Shown: piece after piece, positions 16,840-23,605 of the stretch
How the letters are laid out: the number at the start of each line of letters is the position of its first letter
Numbering within the stretch: position 1 is the first letter of the stretch
Assembly (NCBI GenBank): GCA_045605145.1
Contig: JAZUPH010000046.1
Coordinates: forward strand, 1 to 32,567
DNA: 32,567 nt
From: CAMNAO01 sp045605145
Lineage (GTDB): Bacteria > Bacillota > Clostridia > Oscillospirales > Oscillospiraceae
Reading direction: 5' to 3'
Position numbers and translations under genes: made by a program
The notes under the pieces: model-generated
The model's database searches: none
What the model was told of the DNA's origin: nothing
The model's input: the letters and a program-made list of their open reading frames with translations, nothing else

Positions 16840-16915
16840 GCCCCAGTAGCTCAGCCGGCAGAGCACCTGCCTTTTAAGCAGGGTGTCCGCGGTTCGAATC
16901 CGCGCTGGAGCACCA
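16840..16915 (+). tRNA. tRNA-Lys (anticodon TTT)
   Basis: Anticodon loop CTTTTAA, T arm CGCGG-TTCGAAT-CCGCG, discriminator A, encoded CCA. The acceptor is GCCCCAG against CTGGAGC, which leaves a C3-A70 mismatch (16842 / 16909); the other six pairs are good. Otherwise canonical. Confidence 0.92.
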
Positions 16916-16917
16916 AC

Positions 16918-16958
16918 AAAAAGACCGCATTTGTCTACCGGATAAATGCGGTCTTTTT
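16918..16958 (+). terminator. Terminator of the tRNA cluster
   Basis: Perfect 15-bp stem AAAAAGACCGCATTT / AAATGCGGTCTTTTT with an 11-base loop. It begins 2 bases after the tRNA-Lys CCA and could act on both strands. Confidence 0.95.
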
Positions 16959-16960
16959 GA

Positions 16961-17126
16961 ATGATGTTTGCCTTCGGCAAATGATGTCGTTTCACTAATG
17001 ATGCCGCTTACGCTAATGACGTCGGCTTCGCCTGATGTTTTGGGGCAAACATCACATCATTGTGCGTGAAACAAGCAACATCATTATGCAAAGCATAACA
17101 TCATATCGCCGTAGGCGATGCATCAT
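16961..17126. repeat. ATGATGT / ACATCAT array with mini-hairpins
   Basis: The left half has direct heptamers ATGATGT at 16961 and 16981, variants ATGATGC at 16998 and ATGACGT at 17016, and TGATGT at 17033. The right half has the reverse complement ACATCAT at 17054, 17078 and 17098, plus ACATCA at 17049 and GCATCAT at 17120. Between them are short, mutually different palindromes: TTTGCC-TTC-GGCAAA, TATGC-AAA-GCATA, ATCGCC-GTA-GGCGAT. The halves also pair over distance (ATGATGTTTGCC with GGCAAACATCA; GTTTCAC with GTGAAAC). It lies between the tRNA terminator and the four-helix-bundle gene. Function unknown. Confidence 0.85.
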
Positions 17127-17153
17127 TGAATTGTGTGATTTTTGTGATATACT
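17126..17153 (+). promoter_or_regulatory. Candidate promoter of the four-helix-bundle cassette
   Basis: TTGAAT (17126-17131), a 16-base spacer and TATACT (17148-17153), immediately after the repeat array and 22 bases before the GTG. The last repeat unit (GCATCAT, 17120-17126) touches the -35 box. Confidence 0.5.
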
Positions 17154-17174
17154 GCGCTAAAAGGAGGCGATTTT

Positions 17175-17528
17175 GTGAAGGAAAATAAACTTGCGGACCT
17201 TTCGATGGAATTCTCTGTAGATATTATTAACCTCGTAAAGTATTTGAAATCTAGCCATGAATCGATCATCTCCAACCAGATCGGCAGAAGCGGCACAAGT
17301 ATTGGAGCAAATATTCACGAATCCAAATATGCGCAAGGCAAGAAAGACTTTATTTCAAAATTCGAAATTGCCTTAAAAGAAGCGAGCGAAACGGGTTATT
17401 GGCTTGAATTGTTGCACAGAACAAATATTATTGATGAGCAGACTTTTAATGCCCTTTCTTCCAAGTGCACTTCTCTGAGGGTAATGCCGATCGCTTCCAT
17501 TAAAACCGCAAAGGAGAATATGAAGTGA
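17175..17528 (+). CDS. Four-helix-bundle protein (Avd/S23-like)
   Basis: A 117-residue, nearly all-helical protein of the family seen in 23S rRNA intervening sequences (S23) and related to Avd, the accessory protein of diversity-generating retroelements. The family signature is clear: NKLADLSMEFSVDIINLVKYL (helix 1), SNQIGRSGTSIGANIHESKYAQ (helix 2, with the RSGTSIGANIxE core), KKDFISKFEIALKEASETGYWLELL (helix 3) and a final helix. AAGGAGG is 8 bases before the GTG. No reverse transcriptase or template/variable repeat is present here. The gene is clearly more AT-rich than its neighbours, and its stop overlaps the next gene (GTGA). Function of the stand-alone form is not known to me. Confidence 0.88.
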   Translation: MKENKLADLSMEFSVDIINLVKYLKSSHESIISNQIGRSGTSIGANIHESKYAQGKKDFISKFEIALKEASETGYWLELLHRTNIIDEQTFNALSSKCTSLRVMPIASIKTAKENMK

Positions 17529-18079
17529 TTTGCTATCTTGTTCGTCACGGAAAGGATGACGATTCTGTACGCGGCGGCTGGAGCAGCGCACCTTTAAGCG
17601 ATGAAGGTGTCACACAGGTGGAACAATTAGCCGCAAAGATCGTAGCGGCAGGAAAACTGAATATTGGGATGATCTATTCCAGCGATCTTCTCAGAGCCCG
17701 GCAAACTGCGGATTTACTGTCTGCCGCATTAGCAATACCGGTTAGGGAAATGCCGGAATTCAGAGAAACCAATAATGGCGTTCTTGCGGGTGTAGATAAT
17801 CTTGTCGCTTCTCGGGACTATCCCGGACTATACTGGGGTGCGTTGGAATGGGAACAACCTTACCCAGACGGAGAAAGCCCTTGTCAGTTTTACAACCGAA
17901 TTTCGGACGCGTGGAATAATTTCAAGAGAGACATTCAAGGTATGTATTATAATGTCATTCTTGTAACACATGGCGGCGTGATAAATGTGATTGCGTGCAT
18001 AGAGAATGGAATTGTATATTCCAACAAAGAAACTCCTTTTCCCATCGGTAATGCCGAAATGATTGACATTGAACTTTAG
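17525..18079 (+). CDS. Histidine phosphatase family protein
   Basis: A 184-residue phosphatase/mutase-fold protein. The catalytic RHG is at residues 7-9 (phosphohistidine H8), the second conserved block is YSSDLLRARQTADLL, the acidic residue is in the EFRETNNGVLAG segment, and the second histidine lies in LVTHGGVI near 150. The substrate is unknown. The GTG start overlaps the previous stop by 4 bases and uses AAGGAG in the end of that gene, so translation of the two is coupled. It is AT-rich like its partner. The pairing with an Avd-like protein suggests one transferred cassette rather than a core metabolic gene. Confidence 0.87.
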   Translation: MICYLVRHGKDDDSVRGGWSSAPLSDEGVTQVEQLAAKIVAAGKLNIGMIYSSDLLRARQTADLLSAALAIPVREMPEFRETNNGVLAGVDNLVASRDYPGLYWGALEWEQPYPDGESPCQFYNRISDAWNNFKRDIQGMYYNVILVTHGGVINVIACIENGIVYSNKETPFPIGNAEMIDIEL

Positions 18080-18315
18080 GATACTTTTGATTACGCTTTT
18101 TTTCGCCCGACTGTGCCCACATGGCCGAGGTTTGTTGCTCCGCTAATGCAAAGTGACAGGTTTTGTTTATAAAAAGATATATAATTTGTCAGTAAAAACG
18201 GGAAACATTATGCTGTTAAATTCGTCTGTAATGGTGTAGAATGTAAAAGGACATTCACTGTGCCGCAAATAGCGGCATTATAGTATGATTATAACGAAAA
18301 AGGAGAAAATAAGTG
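18080..18315. other. Intergenic region with candidate promoter of the lipoprotein gene
   Basis: AT-rich spacer marking the end of the acquired cassette. It holds a possible promoter TTGTCA (18186-18191), 17 bases, TATGCT (18209-18214), and a small hairpin (GTGCCGC / GCGGCAT, 18258-18276). Several other TATAAT-like strings make the true start point uncertain. No clear terminator follows the phosphatase gene. Confidence 0.4.
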
Positions 18316-19002
18316 ATGAAAAAGGTTTTTGCAATGCTTCTTGCGGCACTGATGCTGCTGTCCCTTTTCGGCTGCGCAGCCGACAGTAATGACAACGCCG
18401 CCGATGACACCGTCGTTGACACCGGTGATGATGTGGTTGTTGATCCCGATGCCGATGCCGGCGTTCTGCCCGAGATGGGTGAAGGTCCTGCCGCAGGCGG
18501 CGCCGTCAATGATTCCGACATCGACCCCGAGATGGGCGTTATGCCCGACATGGGCGTGGAGCCTGACACCGATGCCGATGCTGACAGCGGCGCTGCTTCC
18601 GGCTACACTCCTGCCAATATCCTCAAGAGCGAGTTTGAGGCTATCGTAACTGCTGACGGCAGTAAGTCTGCCCTGGATATAGCAAATGAGCTTATCTCCA
18701 ATCCCGTCATCGCCTTTATGGGCGGCGCGGCGGAGGTTGAGCCCGGCTGGCTGAGCGGCTTTGCCGCCGATGAGATCACCGGCTTCAGTGAGGGCGCTGT
18801 GTTCATGCCCATGATCGGCTCCATCCCCTTCATCGGCTATATCTTCAAGCTGGATGAGGGTGCAGATGTTGACGCATTCGTTCAGATGCTTGAGGACAAT
18901 GCCGACCTGAGATGGCAGATCTGCGTTGAGGCAGATGAAATGGTTACCGGCACCGTCGGCAGCATCGTGTTCTTTTGCATGAGCCCTGTCAGCTTTGAGT
19001 AA
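18316..19002 (+). CDS. Hypothetical acidic lipoprotein
   Basis: I do not recognise this family. From the ATG at 18316 (AAGGAG upstream; the GTG one codon earlier is less likely) it is 228 residues. A lipoprotein signal is clear: MKK, hydrophobic stretch, lipobox LFGC with C20. The region 21-97 is a disordered-looking acidic spacer, with Asp/Ala/Val runs and repeated PEMG/PDMG elements. The C-terminal domain (about 98-228) is globular, with SALDIANELISNP and repeated hydrophobic strands ending in IVFFCMSPVSFE. The layout suggests a domain held away from the membrane on a flexible tether. It is G+C-rich, so native rather than part of the cassette upstream. Confidence 0.8.
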   Translation: MKKVFAMLLAALMLLSLFGCAADSNDNAADDTVVDTGDDVVVDPDADAGVLPEMGEGPAAGGAVNDSDIDPEMGVMPDMGVEPDTDADADSGAASGYTPANILKSEFEAIVTADGSKSALDIANELISNPVIAFMGGAAEVEPGWLSGFAADEITGFSEGAVFMPMIGSIPFIGYIFKLDEGADVDAFVQMLEDNADLRWQICVEADEMVTGTVGSIVFFCMSPVSFE

Positions 19003-19023
19003 TTTCAGAGAATAATACCGACG

Positions 19024-19062
19024 CAGGCCGCGGGTGTGTTTACAATCACGCCCACGGCCTGT
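19024..19062 (+). terminator. Hairpin after the lipoprotein gene
   Basis: Fifteen-base arms (left starts CAGGCCGCGGG, right ends CCCACGGCCTG) with one C-A mismatch and one T-G pair. No T-tract follows, so it may be a processing or weak termination signal. Confidence 0.5.
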
Positions 19063-19099
19063 ATACTGATGTAAAGTTGTTTGAAAGGGGGAGAACGGC

Positions 19100-20500
19100 T
19101 TGCTGTTTTCGGGCATCCCATTTTTATACTATTTCCTGCCGGCAACTGTGCTGCTGTATATTGCCGCGCCCAAACGGCTGAAAAACGCAGTGCTGCTTCT
19201 TGCCAGCCTGTTTTTCTACGCTTGGGGTGAGCCGATATATGTCCTGCTCATGTCGGCGACGATAACGGTGGCCTATGTGCTGACCCTTGTTATGGAGCGC
19301 TGTGAGAGTGCCGGATGGAAAAAGGCTTTGTTGATCCTGGCGGTGGGGCTGGATCTTGCCGCGCTGGCATATTTTAAGTATGCCGACTTCTTTATTGCCA
19401 ATTTCAACGCCCTTACCGGCCTGTCTCTGCCGCTTCTGCGGATCGCTCTTCCCATCGGCATCAGTTTCTACACATTCCAGGTGCTAAGCTATACCGTGGA
19501 TGTTTACCGCGGCCAGGTCGCGGCACAGCGGAATATCATCTCCCTGGCGGCCTATGTTGCCCTCTTTCCTCAGCTTATTGCCGGACCCATTGTGCGCTAT
19601 TCGGACATCGCGGCGCAGCTTGACGAAAGAAGCCACAGCTTTGACATGGTGGCCTACGGCATCCGCCGTTTTGTGTTGGGTCTGGGTAAAAAGGTGCTCA
19701 TCGCCAATGCCCTTGGCGAGCTGTGCAGCATCTTCCGTGCCAGCGGTGACAAATCAGTGCTGTTTTTCTGGCTGTACGCCGTGGCCTTCATGCTGCATAT
19801 CTATTTTGACTTTTCCGGCTACAGCGATATGGCCATCGGACTTGGCCGTATGTTTGGCTTTGAGTTCCGCGAAAACTTTGACCATCCCTATGTCTCCGGT
19901 AGCGTGACGGAGTTCTGGCGGCGCTGGCATATGTCCCTGGGCTCCTGGTTCAGAGATTATGTGTATATCCCGCTGGGCGGCAACCGGGTAAGCAAAGCCC
20001 GCTGGTTTTTCAATATCTTCGTTGTCTGGATGCTCACCGGCTTCTGGCATGGCGCGGCATGGAACTTTATTATCTGGGGGCTGTATTTCGCCGTCCTGCT
20101 GGTCATCGAAAAGCTGTGGCTTCTGGAGTGGCTTAAAAAGCATAAGCTGCTCGCCCATTTATATGTGCTCTTTACCGTGCTTATCAGCTTTGTCATCTTC
20201 AACGCCTCTGACATGGCTCAGGCCATGCGCGACATAGGCGGTCTGGTTGGCATCGGTGGATACTCCCTCATTTCCGGTGAGACCGTTTACTACCTGCGCA
20301 GTTACGGCCTGACTATCGTCATCGCGGCCGTTGGCTCCACGCCTTTTGTGGCGGGCGCTGTATCAAAACTGGCCCGGAAGCCTAAATGCGAAAAGGTATT
20401 GAACGCGCTTGAACCGGTGGCGCTCGTGCTGATCCTGCTGCTGTGCACGGCATATCTTGTGGACGGATCGTTCAATCCGTTCCTGTATTTCCGTTTCTGA
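19100..20500 (+). CDS. MBOAT O-acyltransferase (AlgI-like)
   Basis: A membrane-bound O-acyltransferase, 466 residues, of the AlgI/DltB-type group that moves acetyl groups across the membrane for cell-surface polysaccharide acetylation. Many hydrophobic helices are visible. Family blocks are FYAWGEP, ALPIGISFYTFQVLSYTVDVYRG, FPQLIAGPIVRY, YFDFSGYSDMAIGLGRMFGF, EFWRRWHMSLGSWFRDYVYIPLGGNR and the catalytic-histidine region GFWHGAAWNFIIWG. The start is a TTG after GGGGGAG. The next gene, an AlgX/DHHW-like protein 13 bases after its stop, is its usual partner. The polymer is unknown. Confidence 0.93.
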   Translation: MLFSGIPFLYYFLPATVLLYIAAPKRLKNAVLLLASLFFYAWGEPIYVLLMSATITVAYVLTLVMERCESAGWKKALLILAVGLDLAALAYFKYADFFIANFNALTGLSLPLLRIALPIGISFYTFQVLSYTVDVYRGQVAAQRNIISLAAYVALFPQLIAGPIVRYSDIAAQLDERSHSFDMVAYGIRRFVLGLGKKVLIANALGELCSIFRASGDKSVLFFWLYAVAFMLHIYFDFSGYSDMAIGLGRMFGFEFRENFDHPYVSGSVTEFWRRWHMSLGSWFRDYVYIPLGGNRVSKARWFFNIFVVWMLTGFWHGAAWNFIIWGLYFAVLLVIEKLWLLEWLKKHKLLAHLYVLFTVLISFVIFNASDMAQAMRDIGGLVGIGGYSLISGETVYYLRSYGLTIVIAAVGSTPFVAGAVSKLARKPKCEKVLNALEPVALVLILLLCTAYLVDGSFNPFLYFRF

Positions 20501-20513
20501 GGGGGTGTGGACA

Positions 20514-21620
20514 GTGACGACAAAGAACAAAAATCTAGTTCTGGTGTGGGTAATGGCCGCCGTGTTATTCGCCCTGGCCCTGTGGTGTTGGTTTAAGCCT
20601 GCGGATGCCGTCTCTGAAAGTGAGCGCCGCCCGCTGGCCCAGATACCCGCCGTGACGCTGGACAGTATTCTCTCCGGCGACTTCGCCTCCGATTTTGACA
20701 GCTATACCCTCGATCAGTTCCCTCTTCGCGATACCTTCAGAACCATGAAGGCACTGATGGAATACACTGCCTTCGGCCGCCTTGACAGCAACGGCATCTA
20801 TGTGGTGGACGGCTATGTTTCCAAGCTGGAATACCCTTTGAACGAAACACTTGTGGATAATGCCGCGGCCCATTTTGAAAAGATATACGACAAATACATT
20901 GCACCCGCCGGCTGCAATGTGTATGTCTCCCTCGTGCCCGACAAGAACTATTTCATGGCGGAAGCGAACGGATACCCGACCATGGATTATGACGGCATGG
21001 TGGCGAGCCTTACTTCTCAGATGGATTATGCCGAGTATATCGATATTTTCCCGCTGTTGAGTCTTGAGGATTATTACCGCACCGATACCCACTGGCGGCA
21101 GGAGAATATCTGCGGCGTGGCGCAGGCCCTTGCCGAGGCGATGGGTACCCAGATCTCCGCCAGCTATATCTCAAGGCCCCTTGATAAGCCCTTCTACGGC
21201 GTGTATTACGGTCAGTCGGCTCTGCCGCTTTTGCCGGACAGCATTTATTATCTGACCAACTCTGCCATAGACGGCTGCACCGTCATCAGTTACGATACGG
21301 GCATGCCTGTTGAGATTCCCATGTACGATCTGTCCGCCGCTGACGGCGAGGATCCTTACGAAATGTATCTTGGTGGCTCCGACGCGCTTTTGGTGGTGGA
21401 AAACCCCAACGCAGCCACTGACAGAGAGCTTATCGTCTTCCGCGACTCCTTCGCCGGCAGCCTCATCCCACTGATGGCAGAGGGCTACGCGAAAATAACG
21501 CTGGTTGATACCAGATATATACACAGCGACTGGCTCGGCAGTTTTATCGATTTTAACGGACAGGATGTTCTGTTTATCTACAGTACCCTTATCATCAACA
21601 ACAGCAGTGCATTCAAATGA
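20514..21620 (+). CDS. AlgX/DHHW-like O-acetylation partner protein
   Basis: A secreted or membrane-anchored SGNH-like protein that probably transfers the acetyl group delivered by the MBOAT protein. I use the GTG at 20514 (GAGGGGGTG RBS at 20499-20507), which gives a basic start and one membrane segment (NLVLVWVMAAVLFALALWCW), 368 residues. Visible motifs: SYTLDQFPLRD near the start, the catalytic-type DTHWRQEN (the DHHW/DTHW block) and the late FRDSFAGSL serine block. The frame is open upstream to 20457, but that part overlaps the MBOAT gene and lacks an RBS. Confidence 0.85.
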   Translation: MTTKNKNLVLVWVMAAVLFALALWCWFKPADAVSESERRPLAQIPAVTLDSILSGDFASDFDSYTLDQFPLRDTFRTMKALMEYTAFGRLDSNGIYVVDGYVSKLEYPLNETLVDNAAAHFEKIYDKYIAPAGCNVYVSLVPDKNYFMAEANGYPTMDYDGMVASLTSQMDYAEYIDIFPLLSLEDYYRTDTHWRQENICGVAQALAEAMGTQISASYISRPLDKPFYGVYYGQSALPLLPDSIYYLTNSAIDGCTVISYDTGMPVEIPMYDLSAADGEDPYEMYLGGSDALLVVENPNAATDRELIVFRDSFAGSLIPLMAEGYAKITLVDTRYIHSDWLGSFIDFNGQDVLFIYSTLIINNSSAFK

Positions 21621-21633
21621 CTCCCAGTGCAGA

Positions 21634-21662
21634 AAACCCCGAAAGCATAGCTTTCGGGGTTT
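21634..21662. terminator. Bidirectional terminator between convergent genes
   Basis: Perfect 13-bp stem AAACCCCGAAAGC / GCTTTCGGGGTTT with an ATA loop. T-rich tracts on both strands let it serve the O-acetylation operon and the convergent MBL gene. Confidence 0.92.
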
Positions 21663-21686
21663 CTTGTTTGAATGTATCGATCCTGC

Positions 21687-22469
21687 TCAGACTTCGATGC
21701 GGCTTCCGGCTGCCAGATACCCGATCTGCTCACCCATAAGCTGCTTTAAGCGGCGGTACTGCGCGGCGCCTGTACAGTGACAGGTGTAATATTTCGTCCC
21801 GCGGCCCATGAGTTCTCGGGCGGCGCGCTCCAACTGCGGGCCGTCAGGGTCAAGCCCGGTAAAGTGGAAGCCGCCGATAAGCACATCCGGCTCAAAGCGG
21901 CGGACGATATTGACGATGCCCTTGTGTGAGCAGCCGCTCACCAGCACTCTTCTGCCGTCCTCTTCGATCAGCAGATACTGCTCGTGCCGAAAATCATCGT
22001 CAACAAAGCTCATTCCCAGCTTTACGGTCAGGCCAAAGGCGTCACGGCTGTAGCTCTGCGGCACGCCGCTGCCGGAATACAGAGTAAGGCCCGGTGCAAT
22101 GGTGTACTCATCGCCGGTAAATACAATGCGGCTGCTGCCCTTCAGTGCGGCGTCAAGGCCGATATATTTGTCAGTGCCGTTGTAGTATGGGCCGAAGGCG
22201 TGCTCATTTATGTGAATGGGTGCCGTGCTGTTTTCCGCCATAAAGCGCATTAGCCCGCCGCCGTGGTCGTAATGCCCGTGAGAAAGAACAGCAGTGTCCA
22301 CGGCGGCAAGATCAACTCCCAGCGCGGCGGCGTTGTCGGCAAAGGCGCCGCTTTGTCCTGCGTCAAACAGTATCCTGCGTTCGCAGCTTTCTATATAAAG
22401 ACTAAGTCCGTGCTCCGCCGCCAGCCCGTCACAGCAGGCGGTGTTTTCTATAAGGGTCACTATCTTCAT
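21687..22469 (-). CDS. MBL-fold metallo-hydrolase
   Basis: A 260-residue metallo-beta-lactamase-fold protein. The dinuclear metal motif is SHGHYDHGGG (HxHxDH), the next ligands are in SGCSHKGIVNI and GGFHFTG, and the N-terminus TLIENTACCDGLAAEHGLSLYIE and LFDAGQSGAFADNAAALG match the group related to 7,8-dihydropterin-6-methyl-4-(beta-D-ribofuranosyl)-aminobenzene-5'-phosphate synthase. That name is a family label; the substrate here is unknown. GGAGGA lies 9 bases before the ATG. Divergent from the Nudix gene. Confidence 0.88.
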   Translation of the reverse strand: MKIVTLIENTACCDGLAAEHGLSLYIESCERRILFDAGQSGAFADNAAALGVDLAAVDTAVLSHGHYDHGGGLMRFMAENSTAPIHINEHAFGPYYNGTDKYIGLDAALKGSSRIVFTGDEYTIAPGLTLYSGSGVPQSYSRDAFGLTVKLGMSFVDDDFRHEQYLLIEEDGRRVLVSGCSHKGIVNIVRRFEPDVLIGGFHFTGLDPDGPQLERAARELMGRGTKYYTCHCTGAAQYRRLKQLMGEQIGYLAAGSRIEV

Positions 22470-22565
22470 TCGGCTTGTCCTCCGCAGTACTCAGACAATG
22501 TGCAGTTTGATACTGTGATTATATCACCCGCGGCCGGGCGGGACAATGCCCTTACATGGGGCGTA

Positions 22566-22594
22566 TTGAAATTTGTCACGCCTCTTGCTATACT
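22566..22594 (+). promoter_or_regulatory. Promoter of the Nudix gene
   Basis: TTGAAA (22566-22571), 17-base spacer, TATACT (22589-22594), 28 bases before the GTG start. Confidence 0.65.
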
Positions 22595-22622
22595 GGTGCA
22601 AAACAGAAAGGGGGTGTAAGCT

Positions 22623-23009
22623 GTGACACAGGTGGTGGCGGCGCTTATCTGGCGCGGTGACAGATTTCTGGCCTGTCAGCGGCCAGCGCATAAGGCGCGC
22701 GGATTGCTGTGGGAATTTGTGGGCGGCAAGGTCGAACCCGGTGAAACGAAGCAGCAGGCGCTGGAGCGGGAGTGTATGGAAGAATTGGGCGTTGCCGTGC
22801 AGGTGGGGGAGGAATTCATGTCCCTTATCCACAGCTACCCCGACCTTCAGGTGCAGCTTACCCTGTTTAACGCATCGATACCCCATGGTGAGCCGAGAAA
22901 GCTGGAGCATAACGACCTGCGCTGGATGACGGTGGAGGAAATGGACGATTACCCCTTCTGCCCTGCGGACGAAGAAATACTTGCCCGCTTGCGCACACTG
23001 CGGGCGTGA
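22623..23009 (+). CDS. Nudix hydrolase (MutT-like NTP pyrophosphohydrolase)
   Basis: Probably removes oxidised or non-canonical (deoxy)nucleoside triphosphates. 128 residues. The Nudix box is complete: GGKVEPGETKQQALERECMEELGV (G-x5-E-x7-RE-x2-EE-x-G), starting near residue 34. The N-terminus VVAALIWRGDRFLACQRP and the substrate-side WEFVGGK match the MutT/CTP-pyrophosphohydrolase group. The GTG at 22623 follows an AAAGGGGG RBS. Confidence 0.92.
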   Translation: MTQVVAALIWRGDRFLACQRPAHKARGLLWEFVGGKVEPGETKQQALERECMEELGVAVQVGEEFMSLIHSYPDLQVQLTLFNASIPHGEPRKLEHNDLRWMTVEEMDDYPFCPADEEILARLRTLRA

Positions 23010-23100
23010 TGGCTCTCTTTCGCCGCGGACAGGGATGGGGCGCACCCGGCGTACACCTGAAATGTAATGTTACTCCCCTGCGGTGAATAAGCTTTAATGC

Positions 23101-23150
23101 GGCGCGAAAGCCCGGCTGCCGGGACGGGATGGGAGATTTCGCCTTTTTTC
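23101..23150 (+). terminator. Probable terminator upstream of the feo operon
   Basis: GGCG(CG)AAA pairs with TTTCGCC, enclosing a second stem CCCGGC-TGCCGGG, and six T follow. It may end the Nudix transcript. The stem has a two-base bulge. Confidence 0.55.
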
Positions 23151-23161
23151 CGCAATAGCTC

Positions 23162-23190
23162 TTGACAAAAGGAGAAATTAGAGGTATCTT
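23162..23190 (+). promoter_or_regulatory. Promoter of the feo operon
   Basis: Consensus TTGACA (23162-23167), 17 bases, TATCTT (23185-23190). The first inverted repeat (23198-23215) covers the expected start point. Confidence 0.7.
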
Positions 23191-23197
23191 ACTATAT

Positions 23198-23215
23198 GGT
23201 TAGTTTTAACTAACC
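23198..23215 (+). promoter_or_regulatory. Inverted repeat at the feo start site (DtxR-type operator?)
   Basis: GGTTAGTT-TT-AACTAACC, a perfect 8-bp inverted repeat 8 bases after the -10 box. The TTAG...CTAA halves resemble DtxR/IdeR-family boxes, which is the expected control for ferrous iron uptake. No regulator gene lies in the window. Confidence 0.6.
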
Positions 23216-23229
23216 CGATTTTCAACAAA

Positions 23230-23251
23230 TCGGTTAGCTTAGCCTAATCGA
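23230..23251 (+). promoter_or_regulatory. Second DtxR-like inverted repeat before feoA
   Basis: TCGGTTAGCTT / AGCCTAATCGA; 8 of 11 positions are symmetric. The GGTTAG-cttag-CCTAA core is close to the classical DtxR box. Its left part also pairs with the region just upstream (CTAACC-C-GATTT with AAATCGGTTAG), so an RNA hairpin is an alternative. Confidence 0.5.
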
Positions 23252-23265
23252 GACGGGTGATAAAC

Positions 23266-23478
23266 ATGAACTTAATGAGCGCACAGGAAGGCAAAGAGTA
23301 CATAATTCAGCGGGTAGAGACCGATGATGAAGAGCTGAATGCTTTTTTGTTCTCGCTGGGCTGCTACAGTGGTGAGCCTATCACGGTGATAAAGCACCGT
23401 AAGCGCAACTGTGTAGTGTCCATCAAGGACGGCCGGTACAACATCGACAATCAGCTGGCAGAAGCTATCATCATCTGA
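23266..23478 (+). CDS. feoA: FeoA family protein
   Basis: A small SH3-like cytosolic protein that assists FeoB, 70 residues. I use the ATG at 23266, preceded by GGGTG at a 6-base distance; the frame opens at GTG 23257. The typical FeoA layout is present: SAQEGKEYIIQRVE, then LFSLGCYSGEPITVIKH and a closing strand pair CVVSIKDGRYNIDNQLAEAIII. It is the first gene of the ferrous iron operon. Confidence 0.88.
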   Translation: MNLMSAQEGKEYIIQRVETDDEELNAFLFSLGCYSGEPITVIKHRKRNCVVSIKDGRYNIDNQLAEAIII

Positions 23479-23531
23479 CATAGTGTGTCGGATGAGGGCG
23501 GCGGACGTTCGCTGAATGTCTTTTGAGCATG

Positions 23532-23549
23532 AGTTAGCCTGCTCTAACT
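23532..23549 (+). promoter_or_regulatory. Third TTAG/CTAA inverted repeat, between feoA and feoB
   Basis: AGTTAG-CCTGCT-CTAACT, followed directly by a small hairpin AACTT-GCGT-AAGTT (23546-23559). Similar half sites to those in the feoA leader suggest an extra operator or an RNA element in the 127-base gap. Confidence 0.45.
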
Positions 23550-23605
23550 TGCGTAAGTTTTGTGAGATTAAACCTGTAAGAAAAGAAACGAGGAGGAAAC
23601 AGATA

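Noticed and set aside
16961..17126. CRISPR array
   Set aside because: Repeat units are only 7 bases, spacers are 10-15 bases and palindromic, orientation flips in the middle, and no cas gene is near.
17175..17528. Diversity-generating retroelement accessory gene (avd) in a complete DGR
   Set aside because: No reverse transcriptase and no template/variable repeat pair with A-specific differences is visible; only the four-helix-bundle family resemblance holds.
17529..18300. Direct repeat of the tRNA-Lys 3' end as an attR site for the cassette
   Set aside because: No copy of the TTCGAATCCGCG tail was found downstream, and no integrase gene is present.
23010..23160. Riboswitch (cobalamin or c-di-GMP) upstream of feoA
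   Set aside because: The structured stretch ends in a T-run before the feo promoter, and I find none of the conserved core strings of those classes.
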